A DNA stretch of 64,000 nt from an uncultured Lachnospiraceae bacterium (GCA_900550475.1 URSA01000010.1:1-64000), one strand, 5' to 3'. Counted from the stretch's first letter, positions 17,886 through 26,223 are shown. The notes: generated by a model not told the origin, from the letters alone. Numbers and translations: made by a program.

Positions 17886-18020
17886 TCATTCCCCAGAAGC
17901 AAACTTGTAGCCTATGCCTAAAACCGTCTTTATGTAGGTGGGCTTTTTGCTGTCCGGCTCTATCTTTTTCCGTAGATTGCATATCACGCTGGCAACGCTT
18001 GACTGGCAGCTTTCGCTTTC
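17886..18020 (-). pseudogene. OmpR/PhoB-type response regulator, C-terminal remnant
   Basis: An open frame of about 45 codons ending at 17886 reads SSVASVICNLRKKIEPDSKK, then PTYIKTVLGIGYKFASGE, the second half of a winged-helix effector domain (recognition helix and wing). No receiver domain or start codon precedes it; the lipoprotein gene begins directly upstream. It is the stump of a response regulator removed when the present cargo arrived. Confidence 0.75.
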
Positions 18021-18021
18021 T

Positions 18022-18639
18022 TTAATCTAACAAAAAATTCTCCATATCTGGATTCCAATTTAGTATGGCTATAATCTCTGCATGGTCTGCTATAGAAGAA
18101 ACAATAATTTCTCCATCTCCCATAAAGCAAAAATAGCCATCTGATAAAGTTTCTAAGTTCTCTATTGGAATATCCAACCATTGACCATCCTGAATGCCCC
18201 AAAGCTGTATTTCCTGCGCTGATATTCCTTGATATATAGTTGTTCCGATAAATAATATTTTGCTCTGTCCGATGCTGGTCTGAACGCAATCTATAGTCAC
18301 ATTATCTGCATTAAACTCTTTATAAGCTATCTTTTTTAATGAATCTGCTTCCAAGAGGACAGCCACAGTTTTATCTAATCCAGCAACATGAGGAGTATTC
18401 AGAATTTTGCACAATACAAATATTTCATTTACATCTTTTTGTGAAAAGTGTCCGCAATAAATCTGGTCTATCACAATATCTTCCCGACTGATATTTCCAT
18501 CTTCATAACTTTCCATTACTGTTTCCAAAATGTATTCATTAAATTCTGTAAATGCACTTCTGTCATCCGCTTCTTTACTGCAACTTGCCAATAAAAATAC
18601 ACATGCCACCATTAAAACAAGTACATCTAATTTCTTCAT
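18022..18639 (-). CDS. Lipoprotein of unknown function (element cargo)
   Basis: From the ATG at 18639 (RBS AGGAGGTGTTTTTC) the protein begins MKKLDVLVLMVACVFLLASC, a clear lipoprotein signal with lipobox LASC, so it is anchored outside the membrane. The mature ~185 residues are acidic, without cysteines in a motif I recognise. It follows the anti-sigma-like gene, and its low GC and A/T-rich codons differ from the mobilization genes to its left. Possibly a sensor or target of the sigma system; that is inference. Confidence 0.75.
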   Translation of the reverse strand: MKKLDVLVLMVACVFLLASCSKEADDRSAFTEFNEYILETVMESYEDGNISREDIVIDQIYCGHFSQKDVNEIFVLCKILNTPHVAGLDKTVAVLLEADSLKKIAYKEFNADNVTIDCVQTSIGQSKILFIGTTIYQGISAQEIQLWGIQDGQWLDIPIENLETLSDGYFCFMGDGEIIVSSIADHAEIIAILNWNPDMENFLLD

Positions 18640-18659
18640 GAAAAACACCTCCTATCTTT

Positions 18660-19298
18660 TTAATCTTTGAGTATATTGTCAACTACAAACCGAATCTCTT
18701 CTTCTGACTGTTCCATGGCATTCCACTCAGCCATTAGGTCAGAGTTTTCCGGGTCAAATTGTACATCAGTTGCATACATGATTACATAAGTCGCATTTTC
18801 TGTTGCAAAAAGATAGCGGCCAATACCAGCAATGCCGGATTGCTCAAATTCTTTCGCTGACATACAATAGTCGGCATATTGGAATATATAAAAGAGAGTT
18901 CCACGGTATAACACCTCACCAGATTCATCCGCCGGGGTTTGTGCGTTATAAACGGATTTAACGCAAAACTCCCACATAGTAGAATTGTTTGGAACAAAAA
19001 TATCCTCAATTACCTCGTATTTGCCTTTCCAACTATCGGGCAAAATCAGCGTAAGCCCAATTTCCTCCAGCACAACATTCTCCTGTTCTACCGGTACTTC
19101 AATAATGATTTCGTGGGCAAAGGCTATTGCACCTACACTGAAGCTGGATACCATAAGAAGCAAAGCTGCCGCAGCTGCTAAAAACTGCCGGATCCTTTTC
19201 TGGCGGTGCTGTGCCGCATAATTAGAGATTCTTTCTGCCTGCTGAACAAGCCGGTCATCAATGTTTCCAATATGTTCTGAAAGTTGCTTTTTATTCAT
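18660..19298 (-). CDS. Membrane-anchored anti-sigma-factor-like protein
   Basis: A 212-residue protein with a cytosolic N-terminal stretch (NIDDRLVQQAERISNYAAQH), one membrane helix (FLAAAAALLLMVSSFSVGAI, about residues 39-60) and an external domain of about 150 residues. Its start overlaps the sigma gene's stop in ATGA. Location and topology are those of an anti-sigma factor, although no zinc HxxxCxxC motif is visible, so it is not a ZAS-type member. Confidence 0.72.
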   Translation of the reverse strand: MNKKQLSEHIGNIDDRLVQQAERISNYAAQHRQKRIRQFLAAAAALLLMVSSFSVGAIAFAHEIIIEVPVEQENVVLEEIGLTLILPDSWKGKYEVIEDIFVPNNSTMWEFCVKSVYNAQTPADESGEVLYRGTLFYIFQYADYCMSAKEFEQSGIAGIGRYLFATENATYVIMYATDVQFDPENSDLMAEWNAMEQSEEEIRFVVDNILKD

Positions 19299-19852
19299 AC
19301 TTCGATATCCTCGCTTTCTAAATACTTTCTTAACTTTCGGCGCATTTCATATAACATAGATTTCACTTTACTCTGTGTAAAACCTGTGTTTTCACAGATG
19401 TTTTCAATAGAATCAAAATACCAATATCTCCTGATAAAAACAGTTCTCTTTTCTTCACTCTGCCGCCAAAGGAATTTATCAATCGTGATTTCTATACGTC
19501 TTGATTCAATTTCCGATTCAGGACTTTCCGTTCCAGATACACAATCGCCTAATTCCTCTAGAGAGGTAATTGCAATAGGATTTCTTTTTGCCGCAGAAAT
19601 GTATTCATATTTTTTTAATGCAAGATTTCTTGTAATTCTACTGATAAAGGCAGAAAACCTGTTTGGACGCTCATTTGGAATCGCATTCCATACAGCAAAA
19701 TATGTGTCATTCACACATTCCTCGCTATCTTCGCAGCTTAAAAGAATATTCTTAGCAATGTGTGTGCATAACCTACCGTATTTTAGGGCGGTTTCCTTGA
19801 TTGCTTCCTCCCTTCGTTCCCAATATAGTTCTACAATTTTGTTATCGTCCAT
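19295..19852 (-). CDS. ECF-type RNA polymerase sigma factor
   Basis: A 185-residue sigma-70 family protein from ATG 19852, behind GGGGAGGGAAACTCAT; an upstream in-frame start has no such site. Region 2 is seen in CVNDTYFAVWNAIPNERPNRF and region 4 in IENICENTGFTQSKVKSMLYE, the DNA-binding helix-turn-helix. It heads a three-gene unit with the anti-sigma-like and lipoprotein genes. A 31-bp perfect palindrome lies just upstream of the gene, suggesting tight control. Confidence 0.88.
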   Translation of the reverse strand: MDDNKIVELYWERREEAIKETALKYGRLCTHIAKNILLSCEDSEECVNDTYFAVWNAIPNERPNRFSAFISRITRNLALKKYEYISAAKRNPIAITSLEELGDCVSGTESPESEIESRRIEITIDKFLWRQSEEKRTVFIRRYWYFDSIENICENTGFTQSKVKSMLYEMRRKLRKYLESEDIEV

Positions 19853-19871
19853 ATGAGTTTCCCTCCCCATA

Positions 19872-19902
19872 TTATATAGTGAAAGCTGCTTTCACTATAT
19901 AA
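19872..19902. promoter_or_regulatory. 31-bp perfect palindrome upstream of the sigma-factor gene
   Basis: Arms TTATATAGTGAAAGC and GCTTTCACTATATAA with a single central T. It begins 20 bases before the sigma start codon on the minus strand, so it may be an operator or a hairpin in the mRNA leader. There is no T-run typical of a terminator. Confidence 0.7.
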
Positions 19903-20194
19903 GTACGGTTTTCTCGCTGTAGGTTGTAAATATTATCAAAAATCTATATTTTACACCAAGATTTTTTGTTCCCCTTGGAAACAAATTACGTATAGCTAAA
20001 TTTTTCCCTGCACTTTATAATTATACACATTCAAACGAGCAGCAACAATAGACTTTGCTAATTACTATTTTCTTTAAAAAATACAGGGAAAAAGGGATTC
20101 CACAATGCGGTCGTTTGGTTTCTGTTTCGGAATAGTGTGGTGCTGGCGGTCTACCTCTTGTTTTCGGTTGCTTGCTTCTTTACCGTACATGAGC
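19903..20194. other. Right end of the mobile element, no gene
   Basis: About 290 bases between the sigma-factor operator and the host junction. AT-rich, with no open frame of note on its own. The plus-strand frame from 20137 only becomes coding at the host junction. It should contain the right recombination site and the promoter of the sigma operon. Confidence 0.6.
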
Positions 20195-20196
20195 AT

Positions 20197-20880
20197 TGTG
20201 TCCTGCAATCTTTCGCAAATCCATTGAATGAGATGATAGGAATTGCATACTCTGCAAGTGCTGTTTTCTGCATTTTACAGGCAATTGTTCTTTTTACCTT
20301 TATCCGAAAAAACAATTTGCTGAGACGGTATGGGCTTTGCAAATCCCCCGTTCCCGCACGGCGGTTCCTCTTCTACCTGCCGCTTGTGATCCTGGCATCG
20401 GGAAATCTCTGGAATGGTGTCGCTCTCAATTATTCGCCGGTGGAAGCAGCCTGCCACATCGTGTGCATGCTCTTCGTCGGTTTCTTGGAAGAAGTGATAT
20501 TCAGGGGACTCCTGTTTGTTGCCATCGCAAAAAATAATATAAGATCCGCCGTTATCATCTCAAGCGTAACTTTCGGCATCGGGCATATTATCAACTTGTT
20601 CAACGGCAGCGGCATGAATCTTGTCAATAACCTGTGCCAGATCGTCTTTGCGATCGCGGTAGGCTTCCTTCTGGTCACGATTTTTTATCGCGGCAAAAGC
20701 CTGCTGCCCTGCATCATCGTGCATTCCGCCATCAATATACTCAGCACGTTTGCAAATGACACGGAGCTTACCGTGGAAATGCACCTGCTTCATATCGTAA
20801 TTCTGATTGTTGTAACGGTTGCCTATACTCTGGTTCTGACAAAAACGCTCCCGAAAAGCGTGTGCGGAACACAGTTTTGA
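20197..20880 (+). pseudogene. CPBP (CAAX-like) intramembrane metalloprotease, C-terminal part separated from its start
   Basis: Continues the gene begun at 11142. The fragment carries all the family's catalytic motifs: EEVIFR (EExxxR), FGIGH and HSAIN in successive membrane helices. Hydrophobic helices are typical of Abi/CPBP glutamic-type proteases. Without its first 20 codons it could only be expressed as a fusion from inside the element (frame from 20137), which would give a chimera with a new hydrophobic start. The protein is therefore probably broken but may be restored when the element excises. Confidence 0.87.
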
Positions 20881-20933
20881 TGTTGATGCGGCTAAAGCGT
20901 TTCAAAAATACTTGTTGAAATTGGAGTAGATAT

Positions 20934-21788
20934 ATGAAATTGAAGATAGCGTTTTTACAATTGGTTCCCGGTGTAAACATAGAAGATAATATGGAAAAGG
21001 GAGTCAAAGCATGTCGTGAAGCCAAGGCGAATGGCGCAGATATAGCATTATTTCCGGAAATGTGGAGCAGCGGATATGCTTTTCCCCACAATAAAGAATG
21101 GCTGGAGCAAAACTCCGTTGCATTGGACAGTAAGTTTGTAAGGCGATTTTCGGAGATTGCTTCCGAACTGGATATGGCAGTTGCGATAACACTATTGGAA
21201 AAGCATGAGCCAAAACACAGAAATACCGTTTGTCTGTTTGATAGACATGGAAAGTTAGTATATCGTTACTCAAAGGTACATATTTGTGACTTCGGAGAGG
21301 ATGATGATGAAGGGGTACTTGATGCCGGAGATGACTTTTACGTTGAGGAACTTGATACCAAAGAAGGTATGATTAAAGTCGGTTCCATGATTTGTTATGA
21401 CAGAGAGTTTCCTGAATCCGCCAGAATTTTAATGCTGAAAGGTGCAGAACTCATTCTTGTTCCAAATGCATGCTCTATGGAAATAAACAGATTATCTCAG
21501 CTGCGTGGCCGGGCCTATGAAAATATGTTAGCGATTGCTACTTGTAACTATCCGGCTCCGCATCGTGGTTGCAATGGACATTCAACATTGTTTGATGGCG
21601 TTATATATGATACAGAGACAGGTGCGCCCCGTGATATGCTTGTGAGTGAAACAGGAGATGGAGAGGGTGTGTTTGTGGCTGAATTAGACGTAGATATGTT
21701 GCGAAAGTATAGAAGTTGTGAAATGGGTGGACTTAAAAACAGAAGACCGGAATTATACGGACCTATCACTGAACATACAGTGCGATAG
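20934..21788 (+). CDS. Carbon-nitrogen hydrolase (nitrilase superfamily amidase)
   Basis: A 284-residue cytosolic amidase. The Glu-Lys-Cys triad is present: Glu42 (IALFPEMWSSGY), Lys near 114 (YRYSKVHICDFGE) and Cys near 154 (GSMICYDREFPESARIL). These enzymes hydrolyse amides or N-carbamoyl groups; members with this layout include omega-amidases and N-carbamoylputrescine amidases. The substrate is not set by the context. The ATG follows TTGGAGTAGATAT. Confidence 0.9.
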   Translation: MKLKIAFLQLVPGVNIEDNMEKGVKACREAKANGADIALFPEMWSSGYAFPHNKEWLEQNSVALDSKFVRRFSEIASELDMAVAITLLEKHEPKHRNTVCLFDRHGKLVYRYSKVHICDFGEDDDEGVLDAGDDFYVEELDTKEGMIKVGSMICYDREFPESARILMLKGAELILVPNACSMEINRLSQLRGRAYENMLAIATCNYPAPHRGCNGHSTLFDGVIYDTETGAPRDMLVSETGDGEGVFVAELDVDMLRKYRSCEMGGLKNRRPELYGPITEHTVR

Positions 21789-21872
21789 CACGCATGAGCG
21801 AAGGCGATGCCGTAGCGAATGGCAGGACGAATGTACCGAATAAACCGACAGATCGGATTTGACATGCCTCAT

Positions 21873-22160
21873 GGGTACAGGAAGGCAAAAATGTTCGTCT
21901 GTACCCGTGAAAAGTCCATTTTAGCTTGTCGGCCAGGTACAGGAAGGCAAAAGTGGTCGTCTGTACCCGTGAAAAGTTCATTTTAGCCTGTTGATCGGGT
22001 ACAGGAAAGCAAAAGTGGTCGTCTGTACCCGTGAAAAGTCGTTTTTAGCTTGTCGGCCGGGTACAGGAAGGCAAAAGTGGTCGTCTGTACCCGTGAAAGG
22101 TCGATTTTAGCTTGTCGACCGGGTACAGGAGCAGAAAAAGTGCGATCTGTACCCGTGGAG
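21873..22160. repeat. Five tandem copies of a 62-bp hairpin-containing repeat
   Basis: GGTACAGG starts at 21874, 21936, 21998, 22060 and 22122, an exact 62-base period. Each unit has GGGTACAG, a ~17-base centre (AAGGCAAAAGTGGTCGT type) and CTGTACCC, so every unit can form a hairpin. A conserved linker follows (CGTGAAAAGTC and TTTTAGCTTGTCGGCC type). The copies differ by a few bases. No Cas genes are near. Short minus-strand frames through the array repeat the same peptide and are probably not genes. Confidence 0.95.
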
Positions 22161-22170
22161 AATATGTGCA

Positions 22171-22533
22171 TTGGAACAAAGAAATCTGGAGGAGTTAAGA
22201 AAGTATCCTAAGGCAGACTTGCACAATCATTTTGTGCTTGGCGGAAGCAGAAGGTTCCTATATCAGGTAACCGGTAAAAAAAACGAGCCGTTGGCTGCTA
22301 CTTTGTCCTCAATGGATGAGATGGATCAATGGAGCCAAAAATACATTGGTCAGGATTTCAACAGCACCGGGATGAGCGGTGTCGATGTTATGATCAATTC
22401 TAATGATGTATTAATCTTTGATTCAGATGTATCAAAGGAATATCTGCGGATTTATGAGTCTCAGTGCTTAACGGCAGAAGAATTGGACGACATCAGAAAA
22501 AATGGATTAAAAGAGATGACATTGCAGAAATGA
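22171..22533 (+). pseudogene. Adenosine deaminase-like gene with its middle deleted
   Basis: The first ~60 codons match the start of an adenosine deaminase-like amidohydrolase (YPKADLHNHFVLGGSRR with the metal-binding HxH motif). From about codon 68 the frame continues as GVDVMINSNDVLIFDSDVSK and LTAEELDDIRKNGLKE, the C-terminal part of the same family. The central barrel, with the catalytic Glu and further metal ligands, is missing. The reading frame stayed open, but no enzyme can result. It begins right after the 62-bp repeats. Confidence 0.75.
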
Positions 22534-22555
22534 CAGATATAACTAAATCAAAGAA

Positions 22556-22705
22556 ATGGAAAGGCATAACAAAGTGTATATCGCAAGCGACCATGAGAAT
22601 CTGTATGAAAAATATGGTTTTCGTGTGATAGACCGAAAAACTGCTCCTTGAGGCTCGGAAGAAAAATATACATACAAAATTTTAGGGCCTGAACAGGTTA
22701 AATGA
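22556..22705 (+). pseudogene. GNAT acetyltransferase C-terminal remnant
   Basis: The frame reads RHNKVYIASDHENLYEKYGF, then RVIDRKTAP, a TGA at 22649, and GSEEKYTYKILGPEQVK to a stop at 22703. LYEKYGF is the typical final motif of a GNAT domain. The acetyl-CoA-binding part is missing, and the in-frame TGA replaces what is probably a Trp codon. Confidence 0.65.
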
Positions 22706-22767
22706 GAAACTGCATGAATGCAGGAAGAATAAGGTGCGCAAAAACGTGCGCAGAAATGGAGAAACAA

Positions 22768-23115
22768 ATGAATCAACTGATTGCCTGTTGCGGGCTGGAC
22801 TGCGAAACATGCGACGCCAGGATCGCAACGATCACAAACGACAATGCCCTTCGTGAGAAAACCGCTGACCTGTGGACAAAGCTCAACGGGGTAACGATCA
22901 CGCCGGAAATGATCAACTGTACCGGCTGCCGCATAGAGGGTGCAAAAACACCCTTCTGCGACAAGCTTTGCCCCATACATAACTGTGTTCGGGAAAAAGG
23001 ACTGGATACCTGTGCCGACTGTGAACAGATGGACGGATGCCCCACACTGGGGCGCATCGCCGCAAACAGTCCGTTCGTTCTGGAAAACCTGAAGCAGCTC
23101 CTCGAGGCGAAGTAA
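22768..23115 (+). CDS. DUF3795 cysteine-rich protein
   Basis: From ATG 22768 (RBS TGGAG) a 115-residue protein with regularly placed cysteines: CCGLDCETCDA at the start, INCTGCRIEGAKTPFCDKLC in the middle and CVREKGLDTCADCEQMDGC near the end. This is the DUF3795 pattern, likely binding zinc or an Fe-S cluster. Biological role unknown. An upstream in-frame ATG at 22756 lacks a ribosome binding site. Confidence 0.85.
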   Translation: MNQLIACCGLDCETCDARIATITNDNALREKTADLWTKLNGVTITPEMINCTGCRIEGAKTPFCDKLCPIHNCVREKGLDTCADCEQMDGCPTLGRIAANSPFVLENLKQLLEAK

Positions 23116-23283
23116 ATGAGGCGGTATATCGCCCTGCTGCTTTCCAGGATGTCTGCCGCGAGATCGGCGCACCAAAAGAGGGCTTTGTGAATCTTGACTT
23201 TTATCCCCAAATCCGCTACGCTATGGAATGGGGCGAAAGCTGTATATGCCCCACAGGACAGAAACAAAACGGAGGAGAAAGCC
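23116..23283 (+). other. Short gap, possibly a decayed reading frame
   Basis: The plus-one frame after the DUF3795 stop reads AFQDVCREIGAPKEGFVNLD and on to EWGESC, which looks protein-like but has no start and I cannot place it. It ends at luxS, whose ribosome binding site GGAGGAGAAAGCC lies at 23271-23283. Confidence 0.3.
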
Positions 23284-23763
23284 ATGGAGAAAATCGCAAG
23301 TTTTACCATTGACCATATCAAGCTGCAGCCCGGTGTTTATGTTTCCAGAAAAGACAAGGTGGGCGCGGAGACTATCACCACCTTCGACCTTCGCATGACC
23401 AGCCCCAACGAGGAGCCGGTGATGAATACGGCGGAGGTACACACCATCGAACATCTGGGCGCCACATTCCTGCGCAACCATGCAGATTATAAGGAAAAGA
23501 CCGTCTATTTCGGCCCCATGGGCTGCCGTACCGGTTTTTATCTGCTTCTTGCAGGTGATTACGAATCCAAAAACATTATCCCGCTTATGATCGAAATGTT
23601 TGAGTTCATCCGGGATTATAAGGGCGATGTCCCGGGCGCTTCTCCCAGAGATTGCGGCAATTATCTGGACATGAACCTGCCTATGGCAAACTATCTGGCA
23701 GCGAAATATCTGGACAACGTACTCTATCAGATCAGCGACAGCAGACTGGTATATCCCAAATAA
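23284..23763 (+). CDS. luxS: S-ribosylhomocysteine lyase LuxS
   Basis: A 159-residue iron-dependent enzyme that cleaves S-ribosylhomocysteine to homocysteine and DPD, the precursor of autoinducer-2. The metal site is visible: His53 and His57 in AEVHTIEHLGATF and Cys124 in SPRDCGNY; Glu56 is the catalytic base. ATG at 23284 follows GGAGGAG. The next gene encodes the SAH nucleosidase that supplies its substrate, so the pair completes SAH recycling. Confidence 0.97.
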   Translation: MEKIASFTIDHIKLQPGVYVSRKDKVGAETITTFDLRMTSPNEEPVMNTAEVHTIEHLGATFLRNHADYKEKTVYFGPMGCRTGFYLLLAGDYESKNIIPLMIEMFEFIRDYKGDVPGASPRDCGNYLDMNLPMANYLAAKYLDNVLYQISDSRLVYPK

Positions 23764-23793
23764 CAACAGAATCAGGAAAGGATCCTACCCCAT

Positions 23794-24492
23794 ATGAGAA
23801 GAATCGGTATCATCGGCGCCATGGAACTGGAAGTGGAGCAGCTCAAGGAAAAAATGACCATCAACCGGATTGTCGACAAGGCTTCCATGGAGTTTTATAC
23901 AGGAACATTGAACGGCGTGGACGTCGTAGTGGTGCGCTCCGGCATCGGCAAGGTCAACGCTGCCCTCTGCGTACAAATTCTGGCAGATGTGTTTCAGGTC
24001 ACCCATGTAATCAACACCGGCATTGCCGGTTCCCTGAATGCCTCTCTGGATATCGGAGATATTCTGGTTTCCCGGGATGCGCTTCACCATGACATGGATG
24101 TCACAATTTTTGGATATCAGCCCGGAGAAGTACCCCAGATGGGCTTCCGGGAATTTAAGGCAAATGACGAAATGGTGCGTACCGCCGTGGATTCCTGCCG
24201 TGCCGTAAATCCTGACATCAATGTCAAGATTGGTCGTGTGGTCAGCGGAGATCAGTTTATTTCCAGCAAGGAAGTCAAGCAGCGTCTGATCGAGACCTTC
24301 TGCGGCGATTGTGCAGAGATGGAGGGCGCTTCCATCGCACAGGGCGCTTACCTGAACGGTCTTCCCTTCGTCATCATACGCGCCATTTCCGACAAGGCGG
24401 ACGACAGCGCCGAGATGGATTATCCTTCCTTTGAAAAGCAGGCCGCCGCACACTCCGCCCGTCTGGTGGAACACATGATCACGCTATTGTAA
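23794..24492 (+). CDS. mtnN: 5'-methylthioadenosine/S-adenosylhomocysteine nucleosidase
   Basis: A 232-residue enzyme that removes adenine from SAH and MTA. The family start RRIGIIGAMELEVEQLKEKM holds the catalytic Glu11. GSGIGKVNAA-type purine-phosphorylase residues (VRSGIGKVNAALCVQ), AEMEGASIAQ near 175 and ISDKADD near 198 (with the catalytic Asp) are all present. It lies 30 bases downstream of luxS and acts immediately before it in the pathway. Confidence 0.95.
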   Translation: MRRIGIIGAMELEVEQLKEKMTINRIVDKASMEFYTGTLNGVDVVVVRSGIGKVNAALCVQILADVFQVTHVINTGIAGSLNASLDIGDILVSRDALHHDMDVTIFGYQPGEVPQMGFREFKANDEMVRTAVDSCRAVNPDINVKIGRVVSGDQFISSKEVKQRLIETFCGDCAEMEGASIAQGAYLNGLPFVIIRAISDKADDSAEMDYPSFEKQAAAHSARLVEHMITLL

Positions 24493-24530
24493 AATGGAAA
24501 AATAAATGACAGCATAAGGAGGTTTTCACA

Positions 24531-25727
24531 ATGCCGAAGTTAAATGAGAATTATCTGAACCTGAAACAAAGCTATTTGTTTTCGGAGGTTGCACACAGAG
24601 TTGCCGCCTATCAGGAGGCACACCCGGACAAGAAGGTGATCCGCCTTGGCATCGGGGATGTGACGCTCCCCATCGGAGGGGATGTGATCCGCGCCATGCA
24701 TGAGGGCGTTGACGATCAGGCGTCCGCCACTACCTTCAAGGGCTACGGTCCCGAGCAGGGCTATGCTTTTGTGAGAGATGCCGTTGTGGATTATTACCGC
24801 AGAAACGGTGTTTCCATTGAAGCCGGGGAAGTATTTGTCTCCGACGGTGCAAAGAGTGACACCGGCAACATCACGGATCTCTTCGCACAGGATAATGTGA
24901 TCCTCATTCCCGATCCGGTTTACCCTGTCTATGTGGACACCAACATCATGAACGGCAGGAAGATCACCTATATTGACGCAAACGCAGAGAACAATTTCCT
25001 GCCCATGCCGGACAAGAACGTACACGCAGACATTATCTATATCTGCTCCCCCAACAACCCTACCGGCGCTGCCTACAACAAGGAGCAGCTGAAGGAATGG
25101 GTGGATTACGCGCTCGCCAACGATGCCATCATTCTGTATGATTCCGCCTACGAATGCTTCATTACCGATGAAAGCCTTCCCCGCAGCATCTTTGCCATTG
25201 AGGGAGCAAAAAAATGCGCCATTGAGTTCTGCTCCCTGAGCAAGACCGCAGGCTTCACGGGCACACGCTGCGGCTACACCATTGTTCCCAAGGATCTGAA
25301 GTTTACCGCCTCAAACGGCACGGAAATGTCCCTGAATGCGATGTGGAACCGCAGGCAGACCACAAAGTTTAACGGTGTGTCCTACATTGTGCAGAAGGGT
25401 GCCGCAGCCGTATTTACAGAGGAAGGCATGGCACAGTGCCGTGAAAACATCAAGTATTATCAGGAGAATGCCCGCATCATCGCGCAGACGCTGGACAAGA
25501 AAAATGTTCGCTACTTCGGCGGAATCAATTCCCCTTACATCTGGTTTGAATGCCCTCTCGGCATGGAATCCTGGGACTTCTTCGACTACATGCTGGATAA
25601 GATTCAGGTGGTCGGAACCCCCGGTGCCGGCTTTGGCAACAACGGAAAGAATTTCTTCCGTCTGACCGCATTCGGCAGCAAGGAAAACACGATTGAAGCA
25701 ATGGAGCGCTTTGAAAAGCTGTTCTAA
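24531..25727 (+). CDS. dapL: LL-diaminopimelate aminotransferase
   Basis: A 398-residue PLP enzyme of fold type I that converts tetrahydrodipicolinate to LL-diaminopimelate in one step, for lysine and peptidoglycan. The PLP lysine is Lys238 in CSLSKTAGFTGTRCGY. The family traits VIRLGIGDVTLPIGG, KGYGPEQGY and SPNNPTGA are clear. RBS AAGGAGG lies before the ATG. A strong terminator follows at 25747. Confidence 0.96.
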   Translation: MPKLNENYLNLKQSYLFSEVAHRVAAYQEAHPDKKVIRLGIGDVTLPIGGDVIRAMHEGVDDQASATTFKGYGPEQGYAFVRDAVVDYYRRNGVSIEAGEVFVSDGAKSDTGNITDLFAQDNVILIPDPVYPVYVDTNIMNGRKITYIDANAENNFLPMPDKNVHADIIYICSPNNPTGAAYNKEQLKEWVDYALANDAIILYDSAYECFITDESLPRSIFAIEGAKKCAIEFCSLSKTAGFTGTRCGYTIVPKDLKFTASNGTEMSLNAMWNRRQTTKFNGVSYIVQKGAAAVFTEEGMAQCRENIKYYQENARIIAQTLDKKNVRYFGGINSPYIWFECPLGMESWDFFDYMLDKIQVVGTPGAGFGNNGKNFFRLTAFGSKENTIEAMERFEKLF

Positions 25728-25746
25728 GCACTGTAAAAAACATACC

Positions 25747-25784
25747 AAAAGGGACTGTCGTTGTCATGCGGCAGCCCCTTTTTA
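25747..25784 (+). terminator. Intrinsic terminator after dapL
   Basis: Stem AAAAGGGACTG / CAGCCCCTTTTT with one unpaired C and a T tail. It probably also ends the convergent gtrA transcript. Confidence 0.8.
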
Positions 25785-25797
25785 TTTCTTCCCATTT

Positions 25798-26223
25798 TTA
25801 TTTTTTCTTGAAGATCAGCACCTTGCTGAACACATAATTGGCGATCGTGACAAGCACGGAGGAAATGAAGATCTTGGCGATCCAGAATCCCATGCCGAAA
25901 ACATTCACGGTAAGCCACATAATGACCACATCCAGAATCCATGTGGACACTCTCGACAGGGCAAATCCGAAAAACTCCTTTACCACATGCGCATTTTTGC
26001 TCTTGAACACCCATACCCGGTTCAGTGGGTAGGCAAACAGCACGCCCGCAACCCAGCCGCTGGTGTTGATGATAAAATTCTGCCATGAAATTTCCGGATC
26101 CATCAGAAAACGCTCAAAGACAAAGTTTGTGGCAAAGGATACGATGGTGGTCAGCACCCCCACGATCAGATATATGATAATCTCCCTGTATTTCTCCAAC
26201 AGCTTCTTACACTTTTCTATCAT
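25798..26223 (-). CDS. GtrA-family membrane protein
   Basis: From ATG 26223 a protein of 141 residues with four membrane helices (YLIVGVLTTIVSFATNFVF is the first). The conserved NRVWVF motif near residue 78 marks the GtrA family, thought to move undecaprenyl-phosphate-linked sugars or to support teichoic/cell-wall glycosylation. A longer start seven codons upstream is possible. It is convergent with dapL. Confidence 0.85.
   Translation of the reverse strand: MIEKCKKLLEKYREIIIYLIVGVLTTIVSFATNFVFERFLMDPEISWQNFIINTSGWVAGVLFAYPLNRVWVFKSKNAHVVKEFFGFALSRVSTWILDVVIMWLTVNVFGMGFWIAKIFISSVLVTIANYVFSKVLIFKKK

Larger units (their letters stand above)
11202..20196. mobile_element. Tn4451-like integrative mobilizable element inserted in a CPBP protease gene
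   Basis: About 9.0 kb. The ends are fixed by the split host gene: left junction at GTTTATT (ATT at 11200-11202) and right junction at GAGCATT (ATT at 20195-20197). The three-base overlap ATT is the likely crossover core. The ends show imperfect inverted similarity (TTGCTCGTGT left; ATGCTCATGT on the opposite strand at the right). All element genes read leftward, in transcription order: sigma factor, anti-sigma-like protein, lipoprotein, [oriT], mobC, relaxase, Cys-rich protein, repA-like, dnaC-like, tnpW and large serine recombinase. It has relaxase and MobC but no type IV secretion genes, so it must be mobilized by another conjugative system. Confidence 0.93.

Noticed and set aside
21873..22160. 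CRISPR array
   Set aside because: The whole unit is repeated, without unique spacers, and there are no cas genes.
21766..22171. Minus-strand ORFs through the 62-bp repeats
   Set aside because: They repeat the same peptide because the DNA repeats; there is no ribosome binding site and no family.
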